Below the pieces are notes generated by a model that was not told the origin of the DNA, made no database searches, and saw only the letters and a list, made by a program, of their open reading frames with translations. The position numbers and the translations under genes were made by a program. Below, in pieces: positions 8,826 through 16,663 of a stretch of DNA of 32,220 nt. Every line of letters begins with the position of its first letter. The first letter of the stretch is position 1. Source of the stretch: Cyanobacteria bacterium QS_8_64_29 (GTDB taxonomy: Bacteria; Cyanobacteriota; Cyanobacteriia; Cyanobacteriales; Rubidibacteraceae); assembly GCA_003022125.1 (NCBI GenBank), contig PXQH01000014.1:24379-56598 (forward strand), in the 5' to 3' direction.

Positions 8826-8850
8826 AACCGTCCCCATTTAGGGGACGGTT
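8826..8850. terminator. Perfect hairpin terminator between convergent genes
   Basis: AACCGTCCCC (8826-8835), loop ATTTA, GGGGACGGTT (8841-8850): a perfect 10-bp stem. It lies between the stop of the + strand binding protein (8806) and the stop of the - strand acidic protein (8887). On each strand the stem ends in TT and there is an A-run on the left side, so it reads best as a bidirectional terminator, with the better T-tract on the - strand. Confidence 0.75.
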
Positions 8851-8886
8851 AAAGCAGCGATGGAGCGACTGGGCGAGGGAACGAGC

Positions 8887-9609
8887 TTAGTTGCTGAGCG
8901 GTGCTGCCTTGCCCTCTAGCTCCATTTGGGCGCCAGCATCGGCACCGGCTGCATCAGTCTCGGCTTCGGTTCCGGTGCTGGCTTCGCCTTCGGTCTCGAG
9001 CTGCAGCTCCGTCTCGCTGAGGTCCTGACTCTGCGTCTCGGTGCTTTGCTGGGCATCGGCTTCGCCATCCGCCTCAGCCTCAGACTCGCTGTCTTGCTCG
9101 GTTTCGCCTTCGGCTTCGGTATCGGCATCAGCGTCGCCCTCAGCCTTGGACTCGCCGGCAGCCTCAACTTCGGTCTCGGTTTCTGCCTCGGCATCGGCAC
9201 TGCCGTCGGTGCCGTCGGATTCGCCGTCCTTGTCTGAGTGATCCTTGTCTGAGTCGCACTCAGGCTCGGCAGGCATGCCGCCAGCCTCAGCGTCCATCTC
9301 GGTCTCAGCGTTCCCCTCCGATTGGATTTTGGCATCAGTGCCTGTAGCGTTGCCGTCGGCCTCAGCAGCTGCATCAGCATTCGAGTCGCCACTAACATCG
9401 AGCTCAGCTGCCGTGCCATTCTCCTGGGCACCAGCGCCGACACCAGCATCGACATTGGCACCGGCACCCAGTTGCGCTTCTAGGGCGAGTTGGCTGCCAC
9501 TAGCAGTGCGATTCCCAACTTCTAACTGCGCGAACGCCGCCGGCGCTAGCAGCGCCGTGCCGGCAGCTGCACCAAGGAGACCGGCAAATCGGATGAGATG
9601 GCGCGTCAT
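8887..9609 (-). CDS. Secreted, extremely acidic low-complexity protein
   Basis: This 240-residue protein belongs to no family I recognise. Residues 1-27 form a classic signal peptide (basic MTRHLIR, then GLLGAAAGTALLAPAAFA|Q). The mature part has about 61 Asp/Glu in some 213 residues against five Lys, one Arg and one His, so its pI is very low. Over long stretches an acidic residue occurs at every second position, alternating with Ala, Thr, Ser or Gly (for example EAETETEVEAAG, DADADTEAEGETEQ). There is one Cys and almost no aromatic residues. It is probably disordered and able to bind cations. It has a strong ribosome binding site (AAGGAG, nine bases before ATG) and lies 78 bases after the MTHFR-family gene on the same strand. 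The repetitive coding DNA could gain or lose units by slippage. Possible roles are salt adaptation, Ca/Mg binding, mineral interaction or cell surface charge; none is shown. Confidence 0.75.
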   Translation of the reverse strand: MTRHLIRFAGLLGAAAGTALLAPAAFAQLEVGNRTASGSQLALEAQLGAGANVDAGVGAGAQENGTAAELDVSGDSNADAAAEADGNATGTDAKIQSEGNAETEMDAEAGGMPAEPECDSDKDHSDKDGESDGTDGSADAEAETETEVEAAGESKAEGDADADTEAEGETEQDSESEAEADGEADAQQSTETQSQDLSETELQLETEGEASTGTEAETDAAGADAGAQMELEGKAAPLSN

Positions 9610-9610
9610 A

Positions 9611-9640
9611 GGGCGTCACTCCTTAATATCGGACGTCACT
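9611..9640 (-). promoter_or_regulatory. Two 10-base direct repeats 20 bp apart in the leader of the acidic protein gene
   Basis: On the - strand AGTGACGTCC (9640-9631) and AGTGACGCCC (9620-9611) are spaced by exactly 20 bases start to start, two helical turns. The second copy lies between the AAGGAG ribosome binding site and the ATG. The intervening bases include TATTAA. The phasing is what a dimeric or cooperative regulator would need. No regulator is assigned. Confidence 0.35.
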
Positions 9641-9687
9641 GCCCATGACCGCTGGCGAGCGAGTGAGTTCCGCGAACTTAGCGTTTG

Positions 9688-10644
9688 CTAGCCCAAACCG
9701 GAGTAGGAGGCCGCGGCTGGCGCCGCTGCAGGCGCCGCTCGGTCGACGGGCGCTACACCTGCTTGGTCGAGGATTTGGGGGATGAGGTGCTCTTTTCTAA
9801 CGGCCATCATGTGAACGCCGTGGCAGCGCTCGCGCGCCATTTGCACCTGCTCGGCAGCAATGGTGATGCCCTCATCGAGCGGATCGGTGGCGCGCTCCAG
9901 CCGCTGGACGATCTCCTCGGGGATGGTAACCCCGGGAACGCAGCGGTCGATGAAGCGGGCGTTTTTGGCCGATTTGAACAAAAAGATGCCTGCCAGCACG
10001 GGTTTTTCGCTCCCGGCAGCCACCTGGGTCATGAACTGCTCTAGGCGGTCAAAATCCGTCAGCATTTGGCTCTGGAAAAACTGGGCCCCAGCCTTGACCT
10101 TGCGTTCGAAGCGGCGCTTGAGGCCGGACCAGCTTTTGAGCTGCGGATCCACGGCAGCACCCGGAAACAGCGCCAAGCCGCCGTCGGGCAAGGCGTTGTC
10201 AGTGGGGTCGTAGCCACTGTTGAGCTGGCCGATCAGCTTGAGCAATCGCACCGACTCGAGCTCAAAGACGGCTTGGGCATCGTCGTTGTCGCCGGCACTG
10301 ACCGGATCGCCGGTTAGCGCCAGAACGTTGCGCAGCCCCAGCGCGTGCGCGCCCATCAAATCGGCTTGCAAGCCAATGCGGTTGCGATCGCGACACGCCA
10401 GCTGGCAAACGGGCTCGATGCCCTGCTGCTGCAGCAGGCTAGCCGCTGCCAGCGACGACATCCGCGCCACGGCACGGCTGCCATCGGTAATGTTGACCGC
10501 ATGCACGCGCCCTTGCAGCGCGCGCGCCATTGCCAGCATGTGGTCCGGGTTGCCCCCTTTGGGTGGCGACACCTCGGCCGTCACGAGAAACTCTTGGGCG
10601 CGGATGGCGCGGCGAAAGCAATCGCTCATATGGGGTGAATCCAT
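9688..10644 (-). CDS. metF: Methylenetetrahydrofolate reductase family protein
   Basis: This 318-residue protein is of the MTHFR TIM-barrel family, which reduces 5,10-methylenetetrahydrofolate to 5-methyltetrahydrofolate for methionine synthesis. Visible family segments are FLVTAEVSPPKGG, HAVNITDGSRAVARMSS, QLACRDRNRIGLQADLMGAHALG, NVLALTGDPV, and the barrel C-half with KAGAQFFQSQMLTDFDRLE and PVLAGIFLF. The protein resembles the form common in cyanobacteria. The flavin and folate sites cannot be checked residue by residue here. The listed ATG gives MDSPHMSDCF; the ATG five codons on is equally possible. An Ala/Pro tail (APVDRAAPAAAPAAASY) is a lineage oddity. The symbol rests on family resemblance, and some members are not the main MetF. 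Confidence 0.82.
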   Translation of the reverse strand: MDSPHMSDCFRRAIRAQEFLVTAEVSPPKGGNPDHMLAMARALQGRVHAVNITDGSRAVARMSSLAAASLLQQQGIEPVCQLACRDRNRIGLQADLMGAHALGLRNVLALTGDPVSAGDNDDAQAVFELESVRLLKLIGQLNSGYDPTDNALPDGGLALFPGAAVDPQLKSWSGLKRRFERKVKAGAQFFQSQMLTDFDRLEQFMTQVAAGSEKPVLAGIFLFKSAKNARFIDRCVPGVTIPEEIVQRLERATDPLDEGITIAAEQVQMARERCHGVHMMAVRKEHLIPQILDQAGVAPVDRAAPAAAPAAASYSGLG

Positions 10645-10854
10645 TCGACAAGGCGGCAGTCCGGCTTGGGAGCGGACCGGGCGCGCAGCACCATTCCTGA
10701 CCCTGTTAGCAAAGGCTGGTTGGGAATCCGCCGCTTTTGCCCGCCAGCAAGCAGCCGGGGGGCAAGCTAGGTTATTAGTTTAGCAGCCTAGGGCCATTGG
10801 CAATGGCGCGATCGTTGGCGTCCCCCACAGGCCGGCTGCGCGCGGCAGTTTGCG
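10645..10854. other. Intergenic stretch with no identified gene
   Basis: About 210 bases between the start of the MTHFR-family gene and a possible 31-codon reading frame. An AT-richer patch (GGTTATTAGTTTAG, near 10770-10784) could be the promoter core for the MTHFR-family gene on the - strand, but no convincing paired -35/-10 was found. No RNA gene or repeat was recognised. Confidence 0.4.
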
Positions 10855-10950
10855 CTAATAAACCGGCGCGGCCCCAAGCAGCACCCACCCAATCCCTAGC
10901 GCTAGTGCTGCCAGCCCTCGCCGCATCATTCCGCGCGATTGCAACCGCAT
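10855..10950 (-). CDS. Possible 31-residue single-helix membrane peptide
   Basis: An ATG at 10948-10950, 10 bases after the permease stop on the same strand, opens a 31-codon frame ending at TAG (10855-10857). It encodes MRLQSRGMMRRGLAAL, then a hydrophobic run to LLGAAPVY. A basic N-terminus plus one hydrophobic helix is the pattern of small membrane proteins. A second start, seven codons in (ATGATG), is possible. The ribosome binding site is weak (AGGCGG). It matches none of the photosystem, cytochrome b6f or NDH small subunits I know. It may be chance, since GC-rich DNA often encodes Ala/Leu runs. Confidence 0.3.
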   Translation of the reverse strand: MRLQSRGMMRRGLAALALGIGWVLLGAAPVY

Positions 10951-10960
10951 CAGAGGCCGC

Positions 10961-12007
10961 CTACTGCAGGTTCTCGAGGCGAATGCGGGGATCGGCAACC
11001 TTAAGTAGCAAATCGGCAAGGAAGTTGCCCGCAATCAGCATGGTGGCCCCCATGAGCAGGCTCGCCATAACCAGATAGATATCCTGAGCGCGGACGGCAT
11101 CCAAGGTAAGGCGACCCAAGCCCGGCCAGTTGAAGAAAAACTCCACCACAAACGAGCCGCTCAACAGGTTGGCAAACTCGAACCCCAGCAACGTAATCAG
11201 CGGATTGATGGCATTGCGCAGCGCGTGTACGTAGATAACCCGGTTCTCGGGCAGCCCCTTAGCGCGCGCGGTGCGGATGTAGTCCTGCTGCAACACATCC
11301 AGCAGCTGGCCGCGCGTAATGCGCTGCAGTCCGGCAAACCCGAACAAACTCAGCGCCAAGGTGGGCAGTAGCAAGTGCCAGCCAATGTCGAGGACTTTGC
11401 CCAGCGGCGAGAGTTGGGCGTGGTTGATGCTGGTCATGCCGCCCACTGGCAAAAGCGGGGTCAGATGCTGCGCCAGGATTAGCAGCAGCAGCGCAGTAAT
11501 GAAACTCGGTAGCCCCTGCCCGGCGTAACTAATAGCGCGCAGGATGCGATCCAGCGGGCGGTTTTGGTGGACGGCGCTAACAATCCCCAGCGGAATGGCA
11601 ATGCTCCAGGTGAGCACAAACGAAGCGGCTGCCAGCAGCAGCGTTGCCGGGATGCGCTCCAGCAGCAGCCCCGAAACGGGCCGGGCGTAGACAAAGCTCT
11701 GGTTGAAGTTGAAGTGGGCCACCACCTGCCAGAGCCAGCGTCCGTACTGCTCGATGGGGGAGCAATCGAGCCCGAACTGCTGCTTGAGTTGCTGGATGGT
11801 CTCGGGCGAGATTTGCGGGTTCTGGCGCAGGTTGTTGAGGTAGTCGCCCGGCGCAATCTGAATGATGGCAAAGCTCAGCATTGACGCTAACAACAGCGTC
11901 AGCAAAGCCTGCAGCAGGCGCTTGAGCGTGTAGAGCAGGAGCTCGTTTTGCGCCAGCCGCCGCAGCCCAGCCCCCGCTTGAAACGAGCGAACTTTGCGCG
12001 CGACCAT
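10961..12007 (-). CDS. ABC transporter permease, DppB/OppB type
   Basis: This 348-residue inner-membrane permease is of the peptide/nickel ABC importer class. The N-terminus LLLYTLKRLLQALLTLLLASMLSFAIIQIAPGDY is the family's first helix and GDP-like motif. Further helices lie at about 130-150, 165-185, 215-235, 275-300 and 315-335. The cytoplasmic EAA-type loop that docks to the ATPase is visible as RTARAKGLPENRVIYVHALRNAINP, with GSFVVEFFFNWPGLG after it. It starts 27 bases after apt. Its likely partner is the binding lipoprotein at 7010-8806. A second permease (DppC type) and the ATPases are absent, so the complete importer must use genes elsewhere. Confidence 0.92.
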   Translation of the reverse strand: MVARKVRSFQAGAGLRRLAQNELLLYTLKRLLQALLTLLLASMLSFAIIQIAPGDYLNNLRQNPQISPETIQQLKQQFGLDCSPIEQYGRWLWQVVAHFNFNQSFVYARPVSGLLLERIPATLLLAAASFVLTWSIAIPLGIVSAVHQNRPLDRILRAISYAGQGLPSFITALLLLILAQHLTPLLPVGGMTSINHAQLSPLGKVLDIGWHLLLPTLALSLFGFAGLQRITRGQLLDVLQQDYIRTARAKGLPENRVIYVHALRNAINPLITLLGFEFANLLSGSFVVEFFFNWPGLGRLTLDAVRAQDIYLVMASLLMGATMLIAGNFLADLLLKVADPRIRLENLQ

Positions 12008-12034
12008 AACCAGCTCAAAATAAGTAATGGGCGC

Positions 12035-12559
12035 TCACTCGTCGTAGGCCATGAGCGCCGTCACCGGCACATCCGGGAGCTTTTGGCGCCCGCCCAACAT
12101 CCGCAGCTCGACAATAAAACCAAAGCCCAACAACTGGCACCCCATTTGCTGCACCAGCTCGCCGGTCGCCCGTGCCGTGCCGCCCGTAGCGAGCAAATCG
12201 TCGACCACGAGCACGCGCGAACCGGCCGGTAGGGCATCTTGGTGAATTTCGAGCTGATCGGTGCCGTACTCCAACTCGTAGTCGATCGCGCGCACGGCAG
12301 CCGGCAGCTTCCCGGGCTTGCGCGCCGGGACGAAGCCTGCCGCCCATCGGTACGCCAGGACTGGCCCCAGCAAAAAGCCGCGCGACTCGATACCCACCAC
12401 ATAGTCGGGGGCTTGGGTTGCCTCGGTGCAACGCTGATGCAAGCGGTCGATCGCCTCGCGCAAGCCAGCCGGATCGCGCAGCAGCGTGGTGATATCGCGA
12501 AAGCGAATGCCGGGTTGGGGAAAGTCAGGGACTTCGCGAACGAGGGATTGCAAATCCAT
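12035..12559 (-). CDS. apt: Adenine phosphoribosyltransferase
   Basis: This 174-residue purine salvage enzyme makes AMP from adenine and PRPP. The PRPP-binding motif [14 protein letters not shown] lies at 116-129. The N-terminal [20 protein letters not shown], the [10 protein letters not shown] loop and PARKPGKLP hood segment are all typical, and the length is normal. The ATG at 12557-12559 is well placed. It leads the - strand run apt then permease, 27 bases apart. The functional link between the two is not obvious, though a shared transcript is likely. Confidence 0.95.
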   Translation of the reverse strand: MDLQSLVREVPDFPQPGIRFRDITTLLRDPAGLREAIDRLHQRCTEATQAPDYVVGIESRGFLLGPVLAYRWAAGFVPARKPGKLPAAVRAIDYELEYGTDQLEIHQDALPAGSRVLVVDDLLATGGTARATGELVQQMGCQLLGFGFIVELRMLGGRQKLPDVPVTALMAYDE

Positions 12560-12741
12560 AAGCGGGTAGCTTCCGTCCGGTTCGGATGCCGCTGCAGCCG
12601 CGCAATAGCAGCCCCGCCCGGCAGCCTGCTTTGTGGCATGATTGCACCGGAGGGCTGCCGAGCCAGCGCCTACGAGGCAATGCTAAACCATCGCCGCGCC
12701 GCCCGGTGCCAGCGAGAATGGTCGCGACACAGAACCGCTCG

Positions 12742-13344
12742 ATGCCCAACTCAACCGTTCCCAGCCGGCCGCTGGTGTTCGAACGCCTGCCCGAGCCGGC
12801 GGGGGCTCAACCGCGGTGCTCGCCGCCCATGCAACGGCGGCTCGATCTGCTGCTGCTCGCGCTGGAGGCCCTGGAGTTGGGCGGCTCGGAGCGCATGCTG
12901 GCCACCGTGCGCACGCTGGAGCTGGATGGCATCGTGCGCAATCGCGTCGCCCTGTGGCGCATGCGCTGCACCAATCCCTGGCGGCGCTCGTACGCGCGGT
13001 GCTTGTTGAGCCTGGATGAGGCCCGCGCGCTGGTGGCGATCGCCAGCTACCGTGCCCGGGACCTAACTGTAGTCATCCGGCAGCTGGCCCTGGCCCAACA
13101 AGTCTTACGCGATCGGGGGCAGTCGCTAGAGCAACACTTTCGCCTGGCCGACTACCTGCAACGCTTTCGCGCTCACTTTCGCAGCCGCATGAACCCGCGA
13201 CGCACGCATGTAGCGCGCTATACCCAGTCGCAACAGGTGGCGGACGACCTGGCGCTGTCGCTGCTGAACCAGCTGCTATTTTGCACTGGCACTGCCGGGA
13301 CGCAGCGGCTGTGGTTCAGCCTGTTCGATGGAGAGATCCCATGA
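12742..13344 (+). CDS. DUF3038 domain protein (cyanobacterial)
   Basis: A 200-residue soluble, helix-rich protein. The segments RRLDLLLLALEALELGGSERMLA, RNRVALWRMRCTNPWRR and the C-terminal LLNQLLFCTGTAGTQRLWFSLFDGE are characteristic of DUF3038, a family I know only from cyanobacteria and whose function is unknown. The chosen ATG at 12742 gives a family-like N-terminus (about 33 residues before the LDLLL core); an ATG at 12718 is also in frame. Its stop overlaps the start of the next gene as ATGA (13341-13344), so the two are translationally coupled. The 180 bases between apt and this gene hold no other gene I can support. Confidence 0.82.
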   Translation: MPNSTVPSRPLVFERLPEPAGAQPRCSPPMQRRLDLLLLALEALELGGSERMLATVRTLELDGIVRNRVALWRMRCTNPWRRSYARCLLSLDEARALVAIASYRARDLTVVIRQLALAQQVLRDRGQSLEQHFRLADYLQRFRAHFRSRMNPRRTHVARYTQSQQVADDLALSLLNQLLFCTGTAGTQRLWFSLFDGEIP

Positions 13345-13985
13345 CGGTCCAACGCCAGTACGGGCTGCCCAACTGCACGCTGGTGCTGGAGGGCTGGAGC
13401 AGCGAGGCCCCAACTGGCCAGGGGCGGGCGCCGCTGTCCATTCTGACCAACGTCGAGTGCCATTTCCCCGAGCGTGATCGCTGGCTGAGCGGTGATCGCG
13501 ACTTTCTGACGCAGCTGGCGCAGGCTGCCAGTGCCTACGCCCAACAGTGCCTGAGCGGGCTAGCGCACCCGCAGGCCCGCGAGGCCACCGTCCGCCTCGA
13601 GCCGGCCGAGGGAGACGGGCACCATCGGCTGGTACGGCAGGATGGCTCGACTGAGGCCGAACCCCAGGCCATCGAGCTCACGACTGTGGAGGTCTTTGAC
13701 CTGGTCGAGGCGATCGATCAGTTGCTCGCCGACCGGCAGACGCTACCGGAGCTCTCGCTGCAGTTGAGCCCGGTGCCGCGGCACCACCGCCAACCGGAGC
13801 GCTCTCGGGCACAGCGCGCGGCACCAGCGGCGTTGGGGGTTGCCAGCCTGGCCGTTGCCGGGATCGCGCTGTCGCTGCTGCCGGTGCCCCCGCCGCGCGA
13901 GCGCGAGCCCGCCCCGGCCCAGGGCAACAGCTTGCTGCAACCTAGCCCCGGGCGCGCCGCCCTCAGGCCGCCACGACGAAGTTGA
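13341..13985 (+). CDS. DUF4335 domain protein (cyanobacterial), possibly short
   Basis: A 214-residue protein beginning [19 protein letters not shown], the signature start of DUF4335, which accompanies DUF3038 in cyanobacterial genomes. The conserved part continues with [18 protein letters not shown] and [17 protein letters not shown] charged linker leads to one hydrophobic helix ([21 protein letters not shown], about 172-192) and a 25-residue Pro/Arg tail. From memory, homologues are often longer, so the C-terminus may be shortened here. The last 23 bases overlap the 3' end of leuS on the other strand, which supports a recently moved stop. Function unknown; a membrane-tethered partner of the DUF3038 protein is inferred. 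Confidence 0.8.
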   Translation: MTVQRQYGLPNCTLVLEGWSSEAPTGQGRAPLSILTNVECHFPERDRWLSGDRDFLTQLAQAASAYAQQCLSGLAHPQAREATVRLEPAEGDGHHRLVRQDGSTEAEPQAIELTTVEVFDLVEAIDQLLADRQTLPELSLQLSPVPRHHRQPERSRAQRAAPAALGVASLAVAGIALSLLPVPPPREREPAPAQGNSLLQPSPGRAALRPPRRS

Positions 13986-16527
13986 CCAGCTTGCCCGGGA
14001 CGACAATGGTTTTTTTGATTGTCTTGCCGGCCAGATAGCGCTCGGCGATGGCTGAGTTACGCGCGTACTGCTCCAGCTCCGCCCGGCTGGCCTCAGCCGG
14101 CACCTCGATGGTGCCGCGCGTTTTGCCCATCACTTGCACCACCAGGTTGAAGGTCTCGGCCACCAGCGCGTCCGGGTCGGCCTGGGGCCAGGCCGCGCGA
14201 TGGATTGAGCTTGGGTGACCCAGCGCGTGCCACAGTTCTTCGGTTATGTGGGGCGCAAACGGCGCCAGCAGCTGCAGCAGCGTCTCGATGCCTTCGGCAT
14301 AGGCTGGCGAATCCGGGCAGTGCGCCTCCCAGAGGACGTTGCTGAGCTTCATCAGCTCCGAAACCGCCGTATTGAACTGGTACCCGGCTTCCACATCCTC
14401 GGTGACCGCCTGAATGGCGCCGTGGGTGGCGCGCCGCAGCGCTTTTTCGGCCTCGCCGAGTTGGTGACGCTCGGGTGGGGTGGAAGGCGGTGGCAGGCTG
14501 GAGGCGCGCTCGACAAAATCCGCGACCAGGCGCCAGACCCGATTGAGGAAGCGGAACTGCCCTTCCACATCGGCCTCGTTCCATTCCAAATCTTTCTCAG
14601 GGGGCACTTTGAACAGAATGAAGGTGCGCGCCGTGTCGGCGCCGTAATCCGCCAGCACCCGCTGCGGGTCCACGCCGTTGTATTTGGACTTGGACATCTT
14701 TTCGTAAAAGCTGGCCAGCGGCTCCCCCGTTTGCGGATCCTTGGGATCGTCGGGATCCACCTGCTCGGGCGGCACGTACTCGCCGGTGCTGGGGTTTTGA
14801 TAGGTGCGCCCCTGCACCATGCCCTGGGTCAGCAGGCGTTGGAAGGGCTCATCGCAATCGAGCAAGCCGCGATCGCGCAGGACCTTGGTGAAAAAGCGCG
14901 CGTACAGCAAGTGCATGACGGCGTGCTCGACCCCACCCACGTACTGATCCACTGGCAGCCACGCATTGGCCTGCTCGCGCGCAAAGGGCTCGCGATCGTT
15001 GCGGGCGTCGGCGTAGCGCAAAAAGTACCAGGACGAGTCCACAAAGGTGTCCATGGTGTCGGTCTCGCGCTGGGCATCGCCGCCGCAGTGCGGGCACGCC
15101 ACGTTCAGCCACTGGGCGTGCTGGCTCAGCGGCGATCCCTGCCCGGTCAAGCTGACATCTTCGGGCAGGGTCACCGGCAGATCGGCTTCGGGGATGGGGA
15201 CGATGCCGCAGTTGGGGCAATGGACCACGGGAATGGGCACCCCCCAGTAGCGCTGGCGCGAGATCAGCCAATTCCGCAGGCGGTACTGTACCCGCGCTTG
15301 GCCCACACCGCGCTCCTCGGCATGGCGCACGATCGCCGCTTTGCCCGCTTGGGCCGAGTACCCATCGAAGGGGCCGGAGTTAACTAGGGTGCCCGGCCCG
15401 GTATGGGCGCGATCGAGCGGTTGCGTGCTATCGCCCCCCTCAGGGGCAACGACCGTGCGCACGGGCAGCCCGTGCTGGCGGGCGAAGGCAAAATCACGCT
15501 CGTCGTGGGCGGGCACGCCCATGACGGCTCCCGTGCCGTATTCGTAGAGCACGTAGTCGGCAACCCAGATGGGCAAGGCCTCGCCGGTGAAGGGGTGGAT
15601 GGCCTGGCCGCCGGTGGGGATGCCCTGCTTGGCTTGGGTGCGCGCCTGCTCGCTCTGCTGGGTGACCTCGCGGACGAATTGGGCGACTGCGTCCTGGCGC
15701 TCGGCGGTCGCGACCTGCTGCGTTAGCGGATTCTCAGGGGCCAGGACTAAATAGGTGATGCCGTAGATCGTCTCGGGGCGCGTGGTAAAGGCACGGATAG
15801 TGCGATCACTGCCGGCAATGGGAAAGTCCAGATCGGCACCGCTCGATTTGCCAATCCAGTTGGCCTGCATGCGCTTGACGCGCTCGGGCCAGCCCTCGAG
15901 CCCCTCCAAATCCGCCAGCAACTGCTCGGCGTAGTCCGTAATTTTGAAAAACCACTGCCGCAGGAGCTTGCGCTCGACCTGGGCGCCGCTGCGCCAGGAG
16001 CGCCCCTTATCATCCACCTGCTCGTTGGCTAGCACGGTCCGATCCACCGGATCCCAGTTGACGGCTGCCTCCTTTTGGTACGCCAGCCCGGCTCGGTAGA
16101 ACTGTAGGAACAGCCACTGCGTCCAGCGGTAGTAGTCGGGCGAGCAGGTGGCAATCTCGCGGCTCCAGTCCAGCGAGAGGCCCAGCTGCTGGAGCTGGCG
16201 CTTCATTTGGGCGATGTTTTGGTAGGTCCAGCTGGCCGGGTGCGTGCCGCGCTCGATGGCCGCATTCTCGGCGGGCAACCCAAACGCGTCCCAGCCCATG
16301 GGATGGAGCACGCGATACCCCTGCATGCGCCGCAGGCGCGCAATGACATCCGTGATGACGTAGTTGCGGACGTGCCCCATGTGCAAGCTCCCCGAGGGAT
16401 AGGGGAACATCGACAGGGCATAGAACTTGGGTCGCGCTGCATCCGCTGGGGTCCGATCCAGCTCGGCTTCGGCCCAGGCCTGCTGCCATTTGGGTTCGAT
16501 GGCTGCCGGGGAATAGTGGGGCTCCAC
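13963..16527 (-). CDS. leuS: Leucyl-tRNA synthetase
   Basis: An 854-residue class I aminoacyl-tRNA synthetase charging tRNA-Leu. It has HMGH at 49-52 in the context [22 protein letters not shown] at about 610-615, and the connective/editing domain with TTRPETIYG and [19 protein letters not shown]. Cysteine pairs of a zinc-binding segment appear as HCPNCG and CPHCGGD. The signature [18 protein letters not shown] is present. The length is that of bacterial LeuRS. The start ATG at 16525-16527 gives [15 protein letters not shown], as expected. It is divergent from the phosphoribulokinase-like gene (136 bases apart) and overlaps the DUF4335 gene by 23 bases at its 3' end. Confidence 0.97.
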   Translation of the reverse strand: MEPHYSPAAIEPKWQQAWAEAELDRTPADAARPKFYALSMFPYPSGSLHMGHVRNYVITDVIARLRRMQGYRVLHPMGWDAFGLPAENAAIERGTHPASWTYQNIAQMKRQLQQLGLSLDWSREIATCSPDYYRWTQWLFLQFYRAGLAYQKEAAVNWDPVDRTVLANEQVDDKGRSWRSGAQVERKLLRQWFFKITDYAEQLLADLEGLEGWPERVKRMQANWIGKSSGADLDFPIAGSDRTIRAFTTRPETIYGITYLVLAPENPLTQQVATAERQDAVAQFVREVTQQSEQARTQAKQGIPTGGQAIHPFTGEALPIWVADYVLYEYGTGAVMGVPAHDERDFAFARQHGLPVRTVVAPEGGDSTQPLDRAHTGPGTLVNSGPFDGYSAQAGKAAIVRHAEERGVGQARVQYRLRNWLISRQRYWGVPIPVVHCPNCGIVPIPEADLPVTLPEDVSLTGQGSPLSQHAQWLNVACPHCGGDAQRETDTMDTFVDSSWYFLRYADARNDREPFAREQANAWLPVDQYVGGVEHAVMHLLYARFFTKVLRDRGLLDCDEPFQRLLTQGMVQGRTYQNPSTGEYVPPEQVDPDDPKDPQTGEPLASFYEKMSKSKYNGVDPQRVLADYGADTARTFILFKVPPEKDLEWNEADVEGQFRFLNRVWRLVADFVERASSLPPPSTPPERHQLGEAEKALRRATHGAIQAVTEDVEAGYQFNTAVSELMKLSNVLWEAHCPDSPAYAEGIETLLQLLAPFAPHITEELWHALGHPSSIHRAAWPQADPDALVAETFNLVVQVMGKTRGTIEVPAEASRAELEQYARNSAIAERYLAGKTIKKTIVVPGKLVNFVVAA

Positions 16528-16663
16528 CGCAGGACTCCTAACCGCTCGCCAGTTGCATCTCGATTATTGTAGTGCACCCCTGGCGCGGGATTGGCGGCAG
16601 CGGCCCATCCCGCTGCGCTGGCTAATAGAATTAAGTTACTTGCCGGAGGGGACAAGCGCAGCA

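Noticed and set aside
8926-9237. Low-complexity + strand frame (Gly/Leu/Phe-rich) over the acidic gene
   Set aside because: It is the complement of the acidic repeats; the - strand has signal peptide and ribosome binding site.
14215-15387. 390-codon + strand open frame opposite leuS
   Set aside because: Shadow of the well-supported leuS; composition is that of an antisense GC-rich frame and it shows no domain.
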